Positions 1-8,997 of a stretch of DNA of 64,000 nt are shown here, piece by piece. The stretch comes from Bacillus sp. NEB1478 (GTDB lineage Bacteria; Bacillota; Bacilli; Bacillales; Fictibacillaceae), in contig NZ_CP134049.1 of NCBI RefSeq assembly GCF_031582965.1, positions 682,001-746,000 on the forward strand, given 5' to 3'. A model generated the notes under the pieces. It was given only the letters and a program-made list of their open reading frames with translations. It was not told the DNA's origin and ran no database searches. The first letter of the stretch is position 1; each line of letters opens with the position of its first letter. The position numbers and the translations under genes are program-made.

Positions 1-37
1 CGTTTTAGTCTAAATTTTTTCTTCAAATAGTTACAAG

Positions 38-65
38 CTTGCAGATAATTTTCTGCAAGTTTTTG
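38..65 (+). terminator. Intrinsic terminator of an upstream gene
   Basis: A 7-bp stem (CTTGCAG at 38-44, CTGCAAG at 53-59) is followed directly by a T run. It probably ends a gene lying to the left of the window, so the first gene here would start a new transcription unit. Confidence 0.7.
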
Positions 66-144
66 TATGAAGAGAATTTGCTTTATAATACGATATCACA
101 TAACTGCAGTCCATAATACTAGCAGAGAAGGGTGATTTAATTAA

Positions 145-1386
145 ATGCATGAAACTGAAAATAAAAATTTAATAAGATATATAATGCTGTTGCCTTTAAT
201 TTTTATACTCATGCCAAGGTTTGAAGGAAGCCAATTCATAACGTTTCCAATCTTAGGACTAGTGTTAATTGGTGCAGGGTATTTACTGATAAAAGAAGGA
301 AAATTTGAAAGAAATTTATTTGACAAGAACTTCCGGATTGTAGCCACTCTTTTACTGATTTATATAGGTTTAATGGCTATTTCTTATATAAGTAATATTC
401 ATCAACTTTCTTTTAATGCTATTCCGCATTTTTTTAAGCCGATCTTGTTCATTATGGTACTTTCATACGGCTATTTAGTAGCTTTAAAAACAGATTCGGA
501 AACATTGAAAAAAGGATTGCTAAAAAGTGCTTATATCATCATAATTGTGCAGATAATAGTAGGAATAACACAACTTTTAGACATATCAATATTTAAATAT
601 ATATATGATGATAGCAAGTCTTATCCGATTTGGAAGCTTGTCAGAACGACAGGTACTATGGCTAACCCTAATATGTTCGGGTGGATTATTACGCAAATGA
701 CGGTAATTATCTATCTTTTTGAAAAGAATAACCGCATAAAATGGATATGGCTTTTTATCGGTTTTATTCTAATGATTCTTTCAGGGTCTCGGTCAGTATT
801 ACTTATGTTTCCATGTGTTTTTATCTTTATCGAACTATTTCGAAGTAAGAAAGATAAAAAGTTTTTTACAGTAAAAGTACCATTATTCATTGCTGGTCTT
901 GGATTAGCGTTATTAGCTGCTTATTGGTTAATATTAAAATTTGGTCATATGCTCCCTTATTTAAGACAATTGATATTGGTAGTCAAAACTGGATCATTAT
1001 CAAGTGTAAACTCATTCAGTTTAAGAACGGAAATGTGGGAAAATGCCTTAGCAAAGATCAGTGAAAGAGACAGTATATGGGCATGGGTTTTTGGATTAGG
1101 TCCTGGTTCCATAACCGTACTCGATAAAGATCTCCTTTATTCCCTTGTTAATTATGGAATATTAGGAACTACAGAAATGATTGTTTTATATATCGTAATT
1201 GCCTATTATTTTGTAAGATTAAAAGATAAAAATTTTAGTATACTAGGTTTACAGTACGTAGCTTTTTCTTTTCTAGTTGGCTATCAAGTTGAAACATTAA
1301 GTGGTTGGAACTATCCTATGTTAATTATGTTATATACGGGAATAGCGTTAGTTTTATTTAAAAAGCAAAAAGAAAATGAATTTTAA
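145..1386 (+). CDS. O-antigen ligase/polymerase (Wzy)-like membrane protein
   Basis: This 413-residue protein is almost entirely hydrophobic, with about 10-12 predicted membrane spans. A large extracytoplasmic loop in the second half contains the segment GLGPGSITVLDKDLLYSLVNYG, in the style of Wzy/WaaL proteins. Such proteins polymerise lipid-linked repeat units, or transfer glycans, on the outer face of the membrane. An AAGGGTGA ribosome site lies 9 bases before the ATG. The gene stands alone between two terminators, but a second Wzy-like gene (19338-20840), a flippase and sugar genes lie within 20 kb, so it probably serves the same glycopolymer system. Sequence divergence in this family prevents any substrate call. 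Polymerase and ligase cannot be told apart from sequence alone. Confidence 0.72.
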   Translation: MHETENKNLIRYIMLLPLIFILMPRFEGSQFITFPILGLVLIGAGYLLIKEGKFERNLFDKNFRIVATLLLIYIGLMAISYISNIHQLSFNAIPHFFKPILFIMVLSYGYLVALKTDSETLKKGLLKSAYIIIIVQIIVGITQLLDISIFKYIYDDSKSYPIWKLVRTTGTMANPNMFGWIITQMTVIIYLFEKNNRIKWIWLFIGFILMILSGSRSVLLMFPCVFIFIELFRSKKDKKFFTVKVPLFIAGLGLALLAAYWLILKFGHMLPYLRQLILVVKTGSLSSVNSFSLRTEMWENALAKISERDSIWAWVFGLGPGSITVLDKDLLYSLVNYGILGTTEMIVLYIVIAYYFVRLKDKNFSILGLQYVAFSFLVGYQVETLSGWNYPMLIMLYTGIALVLFKKQKENEF

Positions 1387-1389
1387 GTA

Positions 1390-1418
1390 AAAAGCCCTTC
1401 TTATGGAGGGCTTTTTTT
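1390..1418 (+). terminator. Intrinsic terminator after the Wzy-like gene
   Basis: A 9-bp stem (AAAAGCCCT at 1390-1398, AGGGCTTTT at 1407-1415) runs into a T tract directly downstream of the stop codon. Confidence 0.85.
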
Positions 1419-1520
1419 AGTGCTATCTAAAGTGTTGGAATTGTAGTAATACATTGCATGGTAATGAATGTAATATTTCTGATAAATCCCCTTAACATGA
1501 GTAATTATTTTTATTTTTTC

Positions 1521-1529
1521 TGGTATAAT
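1521..1529 (+). promoter_or_regulatory. Extended -10 promoter for the CWB2-PIG-L gene
   Basis: TGGTATAAT is a perfect extended -10 element (TGn plus TATAAT) 62 bases before the TTG start at 1591. No convincing -35 box lies at the usual distance, which is compatible with an extended -10 sigma-A promoter. Confidence 0.5.
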
Positions 1530-1590
1530 GTTTAAAAATGGTAATTAAGTAAAAATAAAGAAAAAAAGAATGGGAAGGGGTTTCTAAAAT

Positions 1591-3309
1591 TTGTTAAGGT
1601 TGTCTGCTATCCTGTTTTTAACCATCACAATCTGGTTGTGTTTAGTTGTTACTCCAAGTGCTGCAGGGAATCCAAATGAAAGGCTGGCGGGTAAAAATCG
1701 ATTTGAGGTAGCGGTCAACGTTTCTAAAAAAGGTTGGCCAGAGGGATCTGAAACTATTCTTATAGCGAACCATAACTCTTTTGCGGATGCTTTATCAGCT
1801 TCACCATTAGCCTATAAAGTAAATGGACCAATTCTCTTAACACTAAATGATGAAATACAAGCAGCCACCAAAAATGAAATTCTTCGACTTCGTCCTAAAA
1901 AAGCCTACATCATAGGGGGAAATGGAAGTGTTTCAGATAGTGTATATCGTGAAGTAAATAAGATGGTGAAGGATGTAATCCGAATAGGTGGAAAAGATAG
2001 ATTTGAAGTTGCAGAAAACATTTCAGATATCATGGGCAACACTCAAACCGCCATTATAACAAATGGACTTACATTTCCTGACGCGTTATCAATTGCCCCC
2101 TATGCTGCAAAGAATGGTTATCCTATATTACTAACAACTGTTGCACAAACACCATTAAGCACACAAAAAGCTTTAGTCGGAAAAAAGAATACGTTAGTTG
2201 TTGGTGGCGAGGGAAGTGTTGGTAAAGAAGTATTTAATCATTTACCTAACCCAAAACGTATTGGCGGAATTGATAGATTTGAAGTTTCTGCTAATATTAC
2301 TCGTCAGTTATATTCAAATGTAGAGGGTACCTATTTAGCCACAGGATTATCTTTCGCTGATGCCTTAACAGGATCTGTCCTTGCAGCTAAAGAGAATGCA
2401 CCATTACTGCTATCAAAACCTAATGTTTTACCATCGACAGTAAGTAAAGTGATTAAAGATAAACAAGTAAAGGAATTTGTGATATTGGGTGGTATAGGCT
2501 CCATCCAAGAAAAAATAGAGACATCACTTTCTACCGTTAATCTAACAAACCCAGTCGTGTATCTAGTTCCACACGCAGATGATGAAGTGTTAACTTATGC
2601 GATTGATATTAGGAATCAAATTTCTAGAGGAAGAAAAGTAATCCTCGTTTTATTATCAAAGGGAGAAGATTCTGGTGCAAGAGAGATATTAAATGGTGTA
2701 TATGATGCTGATCCTGCACCGCATCTTCTAACTGGACAAAAAGCACATTGCGGTATTCATCATACCTATCACAACCCGATTGAAGAAAAATTTTTAGATG
2801 GTTATTTGACTGAGAAAGTCTTTGGAGAAGTCAGAGTCAGAGATTTCAATTATGCAACTAAAGCATTGGGTATTCCACAAAATCAGATTTTTACCGATAT
2901 TGTACCTCTTTATCAATTTAAACAGAAGAATATCAAGCCAGTGATAAAAAAATATTTGAATAAATATCCAAAAGCAGAATTTCGGACTATGTCGATGTAT
3001 GATGCACATGTTCCACATGCTGAGATAGGGAAATCATTAAAATCACTGGAAAATGAAGATGTTATTAGTCCCTTTAAAACTTTATATTTTGTTTCAATTT
3101 ACACAGATCGATTTGCAAAGGTTAATATACCATTTCAAAGGTATACTAGTTTAATAGAGAAAGAGTATAACAAAAGATACATCTTAAATTCTATAAACTC
3201 TTATAAAGAATATTCACCAACACAAGGGAGATATGCCGTAGGATTCCATTCTGTAGCCTCTCAATTTAATTCATTGGAAAACAGTTTGTACACAAGGTAT
3301 CATTATTAA
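1591..3309 (+). CDS. Secreted CWB2-repeat protein with PIG-L (LmbE-like) deacetylase domain
   Basis: The protein has 572 residues. A signal peptide (about 1-25) is followed by three CWB2 cell-wall-binding repeats (about 28-310, each with an R(I/L)xGxxRFEVA opening and a (V/I)xGGxGSV-like closing). The C-terminal domain starts with the PIG-L motif PHADDE at residues 327-332, and a later HVPH segment could supply a further metal ligand. PIG-L enzymes are Zn-dependent de-N-acetylases of GlcNAc-type sugars. CWB2 repeats tether proteins to anionic wall polymer, so the expected target is a wall or surface glycan. The TTG start is set by GGGAAGGGG 10 bases upstream. The fusion of CWB2 with PIG-L is unusual, because B. 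subtilis uses CWB2 mainly on LytB and LytC. The substrate is inferred. Confidence 0.85.
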   Translation: MLRLSAILFLTITIWLCLVVTPSAAGNPNERLAGKNRFEVAVNVSKKGWPEGSETILIANHNSFADALSASPLAYKVNGPILLTLNDEIQAATKNEILRLRPKKAYIIGGNGSVSDSVYREVNKMVKDVIRIGGKDRFEVAENISDIMGNTQTAIITNGLTFPDALSIAPYAAKNGYPILLTTVAQTPLSTQKALVGKKNTLVVGGEGSVGKEVFNHLPNPKRIGGIDRFEVSANITRQLYSNVEGTYLATGLSFADALTGSVLAAKENAPLLLSKPNVLPSTVSKVIKDKQVKEFVILGGIGSIQEKIETSLSTVNLTNPVVYLVPHADDEVLTYAIDIRNQISRGRKVILVLLSKGEDSGAREILNGVYDADPAPHLLTGQKAHCGIHHTYHNPIEEKFLDGYLTEKVFGEVRVRDFNYATKALGIPQNQIFTDIVPLYQFKQKNIKPVIKKYLNKYPKAEFRTMSMYDAHVPHAEIGKSLKSLENEDVISPFKTLYFVSIYTDRFAKVNIPFQRYTSLIEKEYNKRYILNSINSYKEYSPTQGRYAVGFHSVASQFNSLENSLYTRYHY

Positions 3310-3324
3310 TATTTGAGAAAAATA

Positions 3325-3362
3325 AAAAGGTTGATCCAAAATTTTTTGGATCAACCCTTTTT
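3325..3362. terminator. Bidirectional terminator between convergent wall genes
   Basis: A perfect 13-bp stem (GGTTGATCCAAAA at 3329-3341, its complement at 3344-3356) is flanked by A and T tracts. It can therefore stop transcripts from the PIG-L gene and from the converging lytC gene. Confidence 0.88.
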
Positions 3363-4833
3363 AATTAAAATAATTTACAGACCCATAAAAAATAGCATCT
3401 GCATATTTTTGACGATAAGTGGATGAACCTAGTTTTGCAGCATCTGAAGAGTTTGTGATAAAACCAAGCTCTACGAGAATACTTGGGATTTTCGTGTATT
3501 TAATGACATAAAAATCAGCTTCTTTAACGCCGCGATCTCTAGTCCCTAAACGTTTAACTATCTCTTTTTGAATTTCAACGGCAAGCTCTTTACTAGCTGC
3601 ACCATTGTAGGCAGTGTTGTAATAAGTCTCAGTTCCGCTCGCAGTACTTCCAGCTGAGTTGGCGTGAATACTGATGAATACATTCGCACCAGAATTATTA
3701 GCTATTTCAGCTCGGGTCGTTAATGGAATAAACGTGTCATTGCTTCTAGTCATAATGATTTTAGCGCCTGCATTTACCATTTTTGATCGAGTACGCAATC
3801 CTACATCAAGGACAACATCCTCTTCATTAAAATCACCACTACCAAGAGCCCCAGGGTCATCGCCCCCGTGTCCAGGATCAAGAACAAGCGATTTTCCTAG
3901 AAGTAACGTACTGTTGTTGTTCACCGAACCTGTACCGCCTAAGATTGTGAAATACTTGATTGTTTTATCTTGTATGATGCTTTTCGTTTCATTTGGCAGG
4001 TATGTTGGTGTTGTCAGGAGCAATGGAGAATTGTTTTTCGCAGCTAAGACCGATCCTGTTAATGCATCTGCAAAATTCATTCCAGATGTTAAGTATGTCG
4101 AAGTAGTAGGAAGGTTTAACTGGCGAATAACGTTTTCTGCTACTTCGAATCTGTTTGCACCGCCAATTCTAGTCGGTGAAGGGAGTTGGCTTTTCACTGA
4201 ATTGCTTACGCTCGCTTCTCCACCTATGATATACGTTTTTGAAATATTCTTTTCTTGTAACGCAGCTTTTGTAGGTGCAGGTAAAGTCCCATTTCCAGTT
4301 AGGAGAATAGGGAATTCGTTTCTTGCTGCATATGGTGCGATTGCAAGAGCATCCGGAAAGTTCAATCCGTAGGCAACAACCGCTACACCTTTATTTGTTA
4401 AATGTTTAGAAATGTTTTGAGCAACAACAAATCGGTCTTTACCATCTATTCTTGTAACACTCAGACCCATCGATTTTAGTTCATTCACGACGTTATTTGA
4501 AATACTGCCGGTTCCCCCGATAATCACAGCTTCTTTTGCTCTCAGTCTGTAAATTTCATTTTTTGTAGATGGGGTAAGGAATTGATTTTGAGTTAATAAT
4601 ATGGGAGCATTCTTCTTATATGCCAATGGTGATGCTGATAGAGCATCAGCATACGCAAGATAATTGGTAAGTACTACGGTATTGGAAGTTGACCATCCTT
4701 TTTTTGAAACATTAACCGCAACTTCAAATCTGTCTTTTCCATCTATACGAGGAGTAGCAGCTTCCGCTTGAGGCTGATTGAACAGTAGGAAGATTCCACC
4801 CAGAAAGAGAGTTAGAATACATTTACGTAACAT
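3361..4833 (-). CDS. lytC: N-acetylmuramoyl-L-alanine amidase LytC with N-terminal CWB2 repeats
   Basis: This 490-residue protein has a signal peptide, three CWB2 repeats (about residues 27-310) and a C-terminal Amidase_3 domain. The Zn site is readable: DPGHGG near residues 319-324, NEEDVVLD, SIHAN, and the catalytic VELGF near the end. Length and domain order match B. subtilis LytC (CwlB, about 496 residues), the vegetative autolysin that cuts the MurNAc-L-Ala bond. The ATG at 4833 has GGAG 9 bases upstream. A GTG at 4842 would leave no spacing, so it is not favoured. In B. subtilis lytC is cotranscribed with lytA and lytB, whereas here lytB is 11 kb away and lytA is absent from the window. 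The 293-base gap upstream (4834-5126) holds the divergent promoters of this gene and the next but shows no clear boxes. Confidence 0.93.
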   Translation of the reverse strand: MLRKCILTLFLGGIFLLFNQPQAEAATPRIDGKDRFEVAVNVSKKGWSTSNTVVLTNYLAYADALSASPLAYKKNAPILLTQNQFLTPSTKNEIYRLRAKEAVIIGGTGSISNNVVNELKSMGLSVTRIDGKDRFVVAQNISKHLTNKGVAVVAYGLNFPDALAIAPYAARNEFPILLTGNGTLPAPTKAALQEKNISKTYIIGGEASVSNSVKSQLPSPTRIGGANRFEVAENVIRQLNLPTTSTYLTSGMNFADALTGSVLAAKNNSPLLLTTPTYLPNETKSIIQDKTIKYFTILGGTGSVNNNSTLLLGKSLVLDPGHGGDDPGALGSGDFNEEDVVLDVGLRTRSKMVNAGAKIIMTRSNDTFIPLTTRAEIANNSGANVFISIHANSAGSTASGTETYYNTAYNGAASKELAVEIQKEIVKRLGTRDRGVKEADFYVIKYTKIPSILVELGFITNSSDAAKLGSSTYRQKYADAIFYGSVNYFN

Positions 4834-5126
4834 GTGGTACACTCCTGTTTATTTATTCCGACACAACTAGTTACACACTCTAGGTAACTGTTTGAATTTA
4901 CGCTCCTCTCTTATAAATAAGACATATTTTTTCTACGATAATAATGATATCGGCACTTATTTCTACATTTTTATAGTCAATTCGTTCTATTTAGACAGAA
5001 TTCTATGTTTTCAGTTAATTAAAATTTGCGTTACACATGTCAAATTGTTTAGATGAAAAACGAATAAATTCTTTGAGTATGTTATGATATTTGAAATTAT
5101 ATTGATTGATATAGGAGTTTTAATGA

Positions 5127-6410
5127 ATGAGTTCAAATGAATTACTTACTAAAAATAAAAAGTTAGTTGTATTAACAAGCAGATTTCCTTTTCCTCCTGG
5201 TGAGGAATTCTTTGAGACGGAAATCAAGTATTTAAGTAATGAGTTTCAAGAGATCCATATCATTCCGGTTAATGTGAAGCGGGATGATTCTAATCAGCCA
5301 CGAGACATACCTCAAAATGTTCATGTCCATGGTTTACAGCCAGAACTTCCTTCTATTAAAAAAACAGATCTTATAAAGAAGATGCTCTTAGATTCTCAAG
5401 GGAAACAATGGTTTTTGAGAGAGAGCAAATATTTGTTTCCAAATTATCTATCTGCCTTTTTTAAAACTGCTAACTGGGTAGGATTAGCTGTGGAAATACG
5501 TAAAAATCTGCTATCCATTATTGAAGAAAATCAATTCGATTTTTCTGACACCATCTTTTATTCCTACTGGCTTGGTCCATCTGCAACCGCATTGGCTATG
5601 ATGAAAGAAATTGAACCTTCTATAAAAGTTGTCAGCAGGGCTCATGGAGGCGATCTTTATGCATATCGCCACAGTACTCCTTTTATGCCGACACAGAAGG
5701 AAACTGTAAAAAGATTAAATCAAGTTTTCGTTATATCCCAGGATGGCAGGAACTACTTAAGTGACTTATATCCAGAAGTTTCTTCGAAGTTTTCTGTAAG
5801 CCGATTAGGTACGAAAAAAACGGAAGGGAAATCTTCCCCTTCTGAAGATGGTATTTTACGAATCTTCTCTTGTTCCAATATGCTTCCGGTAAAAAGACTA
5901 GATTTACTAATAGATACTTTAAAGCACTGTAAGGAAACCATCATTTGGTCACATATTGGAGAAGGACCACTTAAAGAAGAGTTGGAGAAGAAGGTTAAAG
6001 AAGAATTACCGGCAAATGTTAAATGCGAATTCCTTGGCCGAAAGAAGAACGCTGAGGTTTTAGCATATTATCAAAGTCACCCTGTCGATCTTTTTATTAA
6101 TGTAAGTTCGAGCGAGGGAATACCGGTTTCTATTATGGAAGCTTATAGTTTTGGAATTCCTTCCTTTGCGACAGATGTTGGAGGAACGAAAGAATTAGTG
6201 GATGAAACGAACGGCAAATTAATAGATAAAGATTTCGACATTGTGGAATTAGCAAAAGAAATTGATCATTTTGCAGCATTAAGTCAAGAGGAAAGAGAAA
6301 ACTATCGTAGAGCAGCTTATAAAAAATGGGAAGACTCTTTTTATTCAGAAACAAATTATTCTCTTTTTGCTAAGAAGTTAAAAGAATTTGAGGGAAAATA
6401 CAATGAGTAA
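5127..6410 (+). CDS. Glycosyltransferase family 4-like protein
   Basis: A cytoplasmic protein of 427 residues with GT-B fold features. The N-terminal domain begins VVLTSRFPFPPGEEFFETE. The C-terminal nucleotide-sugar domain carries the GT4 signature VSSSEGIPVSIMEAYSFGIPSFATDVGG, with the expected E-x7-E spacing (SEG...MEA). It would transfer a sugar from a nucleotide donor onto a lipid-linked glycan. AGGAG lies 9 bases before the ATG at 5127; a near ATG at 5123 is out of frame. It overlaps the following flippase gene by 8 bases, so the two are translated together. Donor and acceptor cannot be read from the sequence. Confidence 0.85.
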   Translation: MSSNELLTKNKKLVVLTSRFPFPPGEEFFETEIKYLSNEFQEIHIIPVNVKRDDSNQPRDIPQNVHVHGLQPELPSIKKTDLIKKMLLDSQGKQWFLRESKYLFPNYLSAFFKTANWVGLAVEIRKNLLSIIEENQFDFSDTIFYSYWLGPSATALAMMKEIEPSIKVVSRAHGGDLYAYRHSTPFMPTQKETVKRLNQVFVISQDGRNYLSDLYPEVSSKFSVSRLGTKKTEGKSSPSEDGILRIFSCSNMLPVKRLDLLIDTLKHCKETIIWSHIGEGPLKEELEKKVKEELPANVKCEFLGRKKNAEVLAYYQSHPVDLFINVSSSEGIPVSIMEAYSFGIPSFATDVGGTKELVDETNGKLIDKDFDIVELAKEIDHFAALSQEERENYRRAAYKKWEDSFYSETNYSLFAKKLKEFEGKYNE

Positions 6411-7728
6411 TACAGATCGCAGTTTTATTAAAAACAGTTTTATAACTTTTACGCGGCAAGTTTCCAACATTGTTGTAGGTATGATCTTACTTTCTGTCTT
6501 GGGGAGGTATTTAGGTAAGGAAGGATTCGGAGCGTATACATTATTAACTTTATTCCCAACAGTACTGCTTACCTTTCTGACATTAGGGGTAAACACCTCT
6601 ACGATTTACTACGTAAGCCGTAAAGAAGTGGATCTAAACACAGTGTTTAATAACAATATTATTATTGGTACTTTGTTAAGTTTCCTTAGTATCCTAGTTG
6701 GTTTAATTGCTGTTTTCTTCTTTTCTGAACAGCTTTTTAAGGATACGCCAACTTCCTTATTGTATTTGAGTTTGTTGTCTGTTCCGTTTTTATTTTTACG
6801 AGAATACTTTCAGACCGTCTTTCAAGGTCTTCAAGATTTTAAAACTTTTAATGCGCTCATGGTCCAGAATCAGTTATCAATTCTTAGTTTAGCTGTTTTG
6901 TTTGTTATTGTTTTGGATTATGGTCTGCGCGGAGCTCTTTCGGCATTTATATTAGGAAACGCAGTCACGGTTATCACGATGATTTATAAACTGATGAGGC
7001 ATCATTCTGTATCATTTAGGTGGAATAGTTTTTCGTGGCCGTATTTTAAGACATCCGTTAAATATGGATTAAAGGCACATGTCAGTAATTTTGCGAGCTT
7101 TCTAAACTATAGAACTGTTGTGTTTATTTTAGGTTATTTCACAACAGGGGGTGCTGTTGGGATCTATAGTGCCGCAATGAACCTAGGTGAAAGATTATCT
7201 ATTTTTGCAGTTTCATTTTCAAGCGTCCTTTATCCTAAGATCAGCTCGACTAATTCAGAAGCAGATCGTAATCGTATTACATCTATCGTTAGCCGAAATG
7301 TATTTCTGATTACGATTTTAATGGCTTTAGTGGCATTTGTTTTATCAGATTTCATTGTATACACAATCTTTTCTACAGAATATAAAGAGACTCCATTATT
7401 ATTAAAAATTATGCTTCCAGGCTTTGCGTTACTCGCAGTTGAGAAGGTTCTTTCTAATGATATTGCAGGAAGAGGCAGGCCAGATTTAAACATGTGGCTG
7501 TCTATTTATAACGTTGTTTTCAATGTAATTCTAAACTTGTTTATGGTCCCTAAATATGGTGTTACGGGTGCTGCGATCTCGACAACAATCACTTATTTAT
7601 TCAGCTTTTTATTAAAAATCGGGATATTCAAAAGGCTTACCGGTGAACATTACTTGAACTTCCTTATCGTTAAGAAAAGTGATTTTCTCTTTTACAAATC
7701 ACTTCTTCAAAAGATTCGATCGAGATAA
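6403..7728 (+). CDS. Wzx-type polysaccharide flippase (MATE/MVF superfamily)
   Basis: The product has 441 residues and about 12-14 predicted transmembrane helices. It has the features of oligosaccharide flippases: an N-terminal SFITFTRQVSNIVVG helix, internal GLKAHVSNFASFLNYR, and a C-terminal GVTGAAISTTITYLFSF. Such proteins move undecaprenyl-pyrophosphate-linked repeat units across the membrane before Wzy polymerisation. The ATG at 6403 lies inside the end of the preceding glycosyltransferase (8-base overlap), with GAGGGAAA upstream. A TTG at 6388 in the same frame is less likely because it has no ribosome site. It is the only flippase in the window, so it is the natural partner of both Wzy-like proteins. 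Confidence 0.88.
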   Translation: MSNTDRSFIKNSFITFTRQVSNIVVGMILLSVLGRYLGKEGFGAYTLLTLFPTVLLTFLTLGVNTSTIYYVSRKEVDLNTVFNNNIIIGTLLSFLSILVGLIAVFFFSEQLFKDTPTSLLYLSLLSVPFLFLREYFQTVFQGLQDFKTFNALMVQNQLSILSLAVLFVIVLDYGLRGALSAFILGNAVTVITMIYKLMRHHSVSFRWNSFSWPYFKTSVKYGLKAHVSNFASFLNYRTVVFILGYFTTGGAVGIYSAAMNLGERLSIFAVSFSSVLYPKISSTNSEADRNRITSIVSRNVFLITILMALVAFVLSDFIVYTIFSTEYKETPLLLKIMLPGFALLAVEKVLSNDIAGRGRPDLNMWLSIYNVVFNVILNLFMVPKYGVTGAAISTTITYLFSFLLKIGIFKRLTGEHYLNFLIVKKSDFLFYKSLLQKIRSR

Positions 7729-7870
7729 AAATATAGGATTAAGCCCTTTCATTTAAAAATTATTCAAAAGAGGAAGGAAATACCTTTAAATCGGGTACAC
7801 TAATAAAGTCAAAAATGTGAAATGTTGAACGAAATCATGTTTAGTAGTATTAGATAGAGAGTGAATATTA

Positions 7871-7898
7871 TTGATATTATGGTTGATTAGTTTAAAAT
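7871..7898 (+). promoter_or_regulatory. Putative sigma-A promoter of the sugar-nucleotide operon
   Basis: TTGATA at 7871-7876 and TAAAAT at 7893-7898, with a 16-base spacer, each match the consensus at 5 of 6 positions. They lie 55 bases before wbpB. The 224-base gap after the flippase gene makes an internal promoter plausible. Confidence 0.45.
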
Positions 7899-7952
7899 AA
7901 GTTTTGGAATAAACTAGTTAACACACATTTAGTTAAAAGGAGAGTTACCTAA

Positions 7953-8966
7953 ATGACTAAGTTCGCCATTGTCGGTTGCGGTCACATCGCAAAAAAACAT
8001 GCTGAGGCTATTGAAAAGGCTGAAGGCGCCGAACTTATCGCAGTATGCGATATGATTCCGGAGAGCATGGAGTATTACACAGAAAAATATGGAGTAGCAG
8101 CATATACAGATCTAGCTGAGCTTCTCAAATTAGAAGAACTGGATGTTGTCAATATTTGTACACCAAGCGGCTATCATGCACCTCTTGCTATTCAGATTGC
8201 GAATGCAAAGAAACATGTGGTTGTTGAGAAGCCTATTGCACTTACATTAGAAGACACGGATGCAATCATTAATGCTTGTAAAGAAAACGACGTTAAGCTT
8301 TCTGTTGTCCATCCAAATCGTTTCCGTCCTGCAATCATGGAATTAAGAAAAGCGTTGGATGGAGACTTAGTTGGAAAACTGAGCCATGCGAACGCAACGG
8401 TTCGCTGGAATCGTAATCAAGAATATTACGATCAAGCTCCTTGGAGAGGCACAAAGTCACTCGATGGCGGAGTATTAATGAATCAAGCAATCCATAATTT
8501 GGACTTACTTTTATGGACGATGGGCGAAGTTGAAGAAGTATATAGTATGGCAGCAACAAGATTGCGCAACATTGAAGCTGAAGATGTTTCAACAGGCGTT
8601 GTTCGCTTTAAGAACGGCTCTTTAGGTGTAATTGAGGCAGCTACGACTATTTACCCATCAAATTATGAAGAATCTTTGAGTATTTTCGGTGAAACGGGTA
8701 CAATTAAGATTGGCGGAAAAACAGCTAATTATATCCAGCACTGGGATGTTAAAGAGATGGATGAAGCTCAGGTTACGGACATTATGGAATCAGTAAAAGC
8801 TGATCCATTTGGTAAGCCAGGTCATCAATGCATCATTGAGGATATGGTAATAGCTATTAAAGAAGACCGTGAACCTATCGTAACTGGAGAAGATGGAAAA
8901 CGTGCATTGAGCCTAGTTCTTGCTTTATACGAATCTGCTGACACAAATAAACCAGTTAAACTATAA
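7953..8966 (+). CDS. wbpB: Gfo/Idh/MocA oxidoreductase, WbpB-like UDP-sugar 3-dehydrogenase
   Basis: The 337-residue protein opens with a Rossmann dinucleotide-binding loop (VGCGHIAKKHAEA). It carries the family motif VVVEKPIAL and a C-terminal sugar-binding domain that includes GGVLMNQAIHNLDLLLW. In the WbpB reaction, UDP-GlcNAc uronate is oxidised at C3 with NAD+ to give the 3-keto sugar that the next enzyme aminates. The assignment to WbpB rests on its neighbours: a UDP-sugar 6-dehydrogenase, a DegT aminotransferase, a hexapeptide acetyltransferase and a 2-epimerase, which is the whole WbpABDEI set. On its own the family is too broad to fix a substrate. AAAAGGAGAG precedes the ATG. Confidence 0.82.
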   Translation: MTKFAIVGCGHIAKKHAEAIEKAEGAELIAVCDMIPESMEYYTEKYGVAAYTDLAELLKLEELDVVNICTPSGYHAPLAIQIANAKKHVVVEKPIALTLEDTDAIINACKENDVKLSVVHPNRFRPAIMELRKALDGDLVGKLSHANATVRWNRNQEYYDQAPWRGTKSLDGGVLMNQAIHNLDLLLWTMGEVEEVYSMAATRLRNIEAEDVSTGVVRFKNGSLGVIEAATTIYPSNYEESLSIFGETGTIKIGGKTANYIQHWDVKEMDEAQVTDIMESVKADPFGKPGHQCIIEDMVIAIKEDREPIVTGEDGKRALSLVLALYESADTNKPVKL

Positions 8967-8997
8967 ATCAATCTCCCCCTGAAAGAGAGGAATAAGA

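Noticed and set aside
3674..4372. Long open frame on the plus strand opposite lytC
   Set aside because: It is the antisense of the CWB2-amidase coding sequence; its composition mirrors that gene, and it has no ribosome site or recognisable domain.
4860..7930. AACTAGTTA-type octamers near 4867, 7914 and again near 63900
   Set aside because: AACTAGTT is a short palindrome with inconsistent flanks. Three occurrences in 64 kb of AT-rich DNA do not support a shared site.
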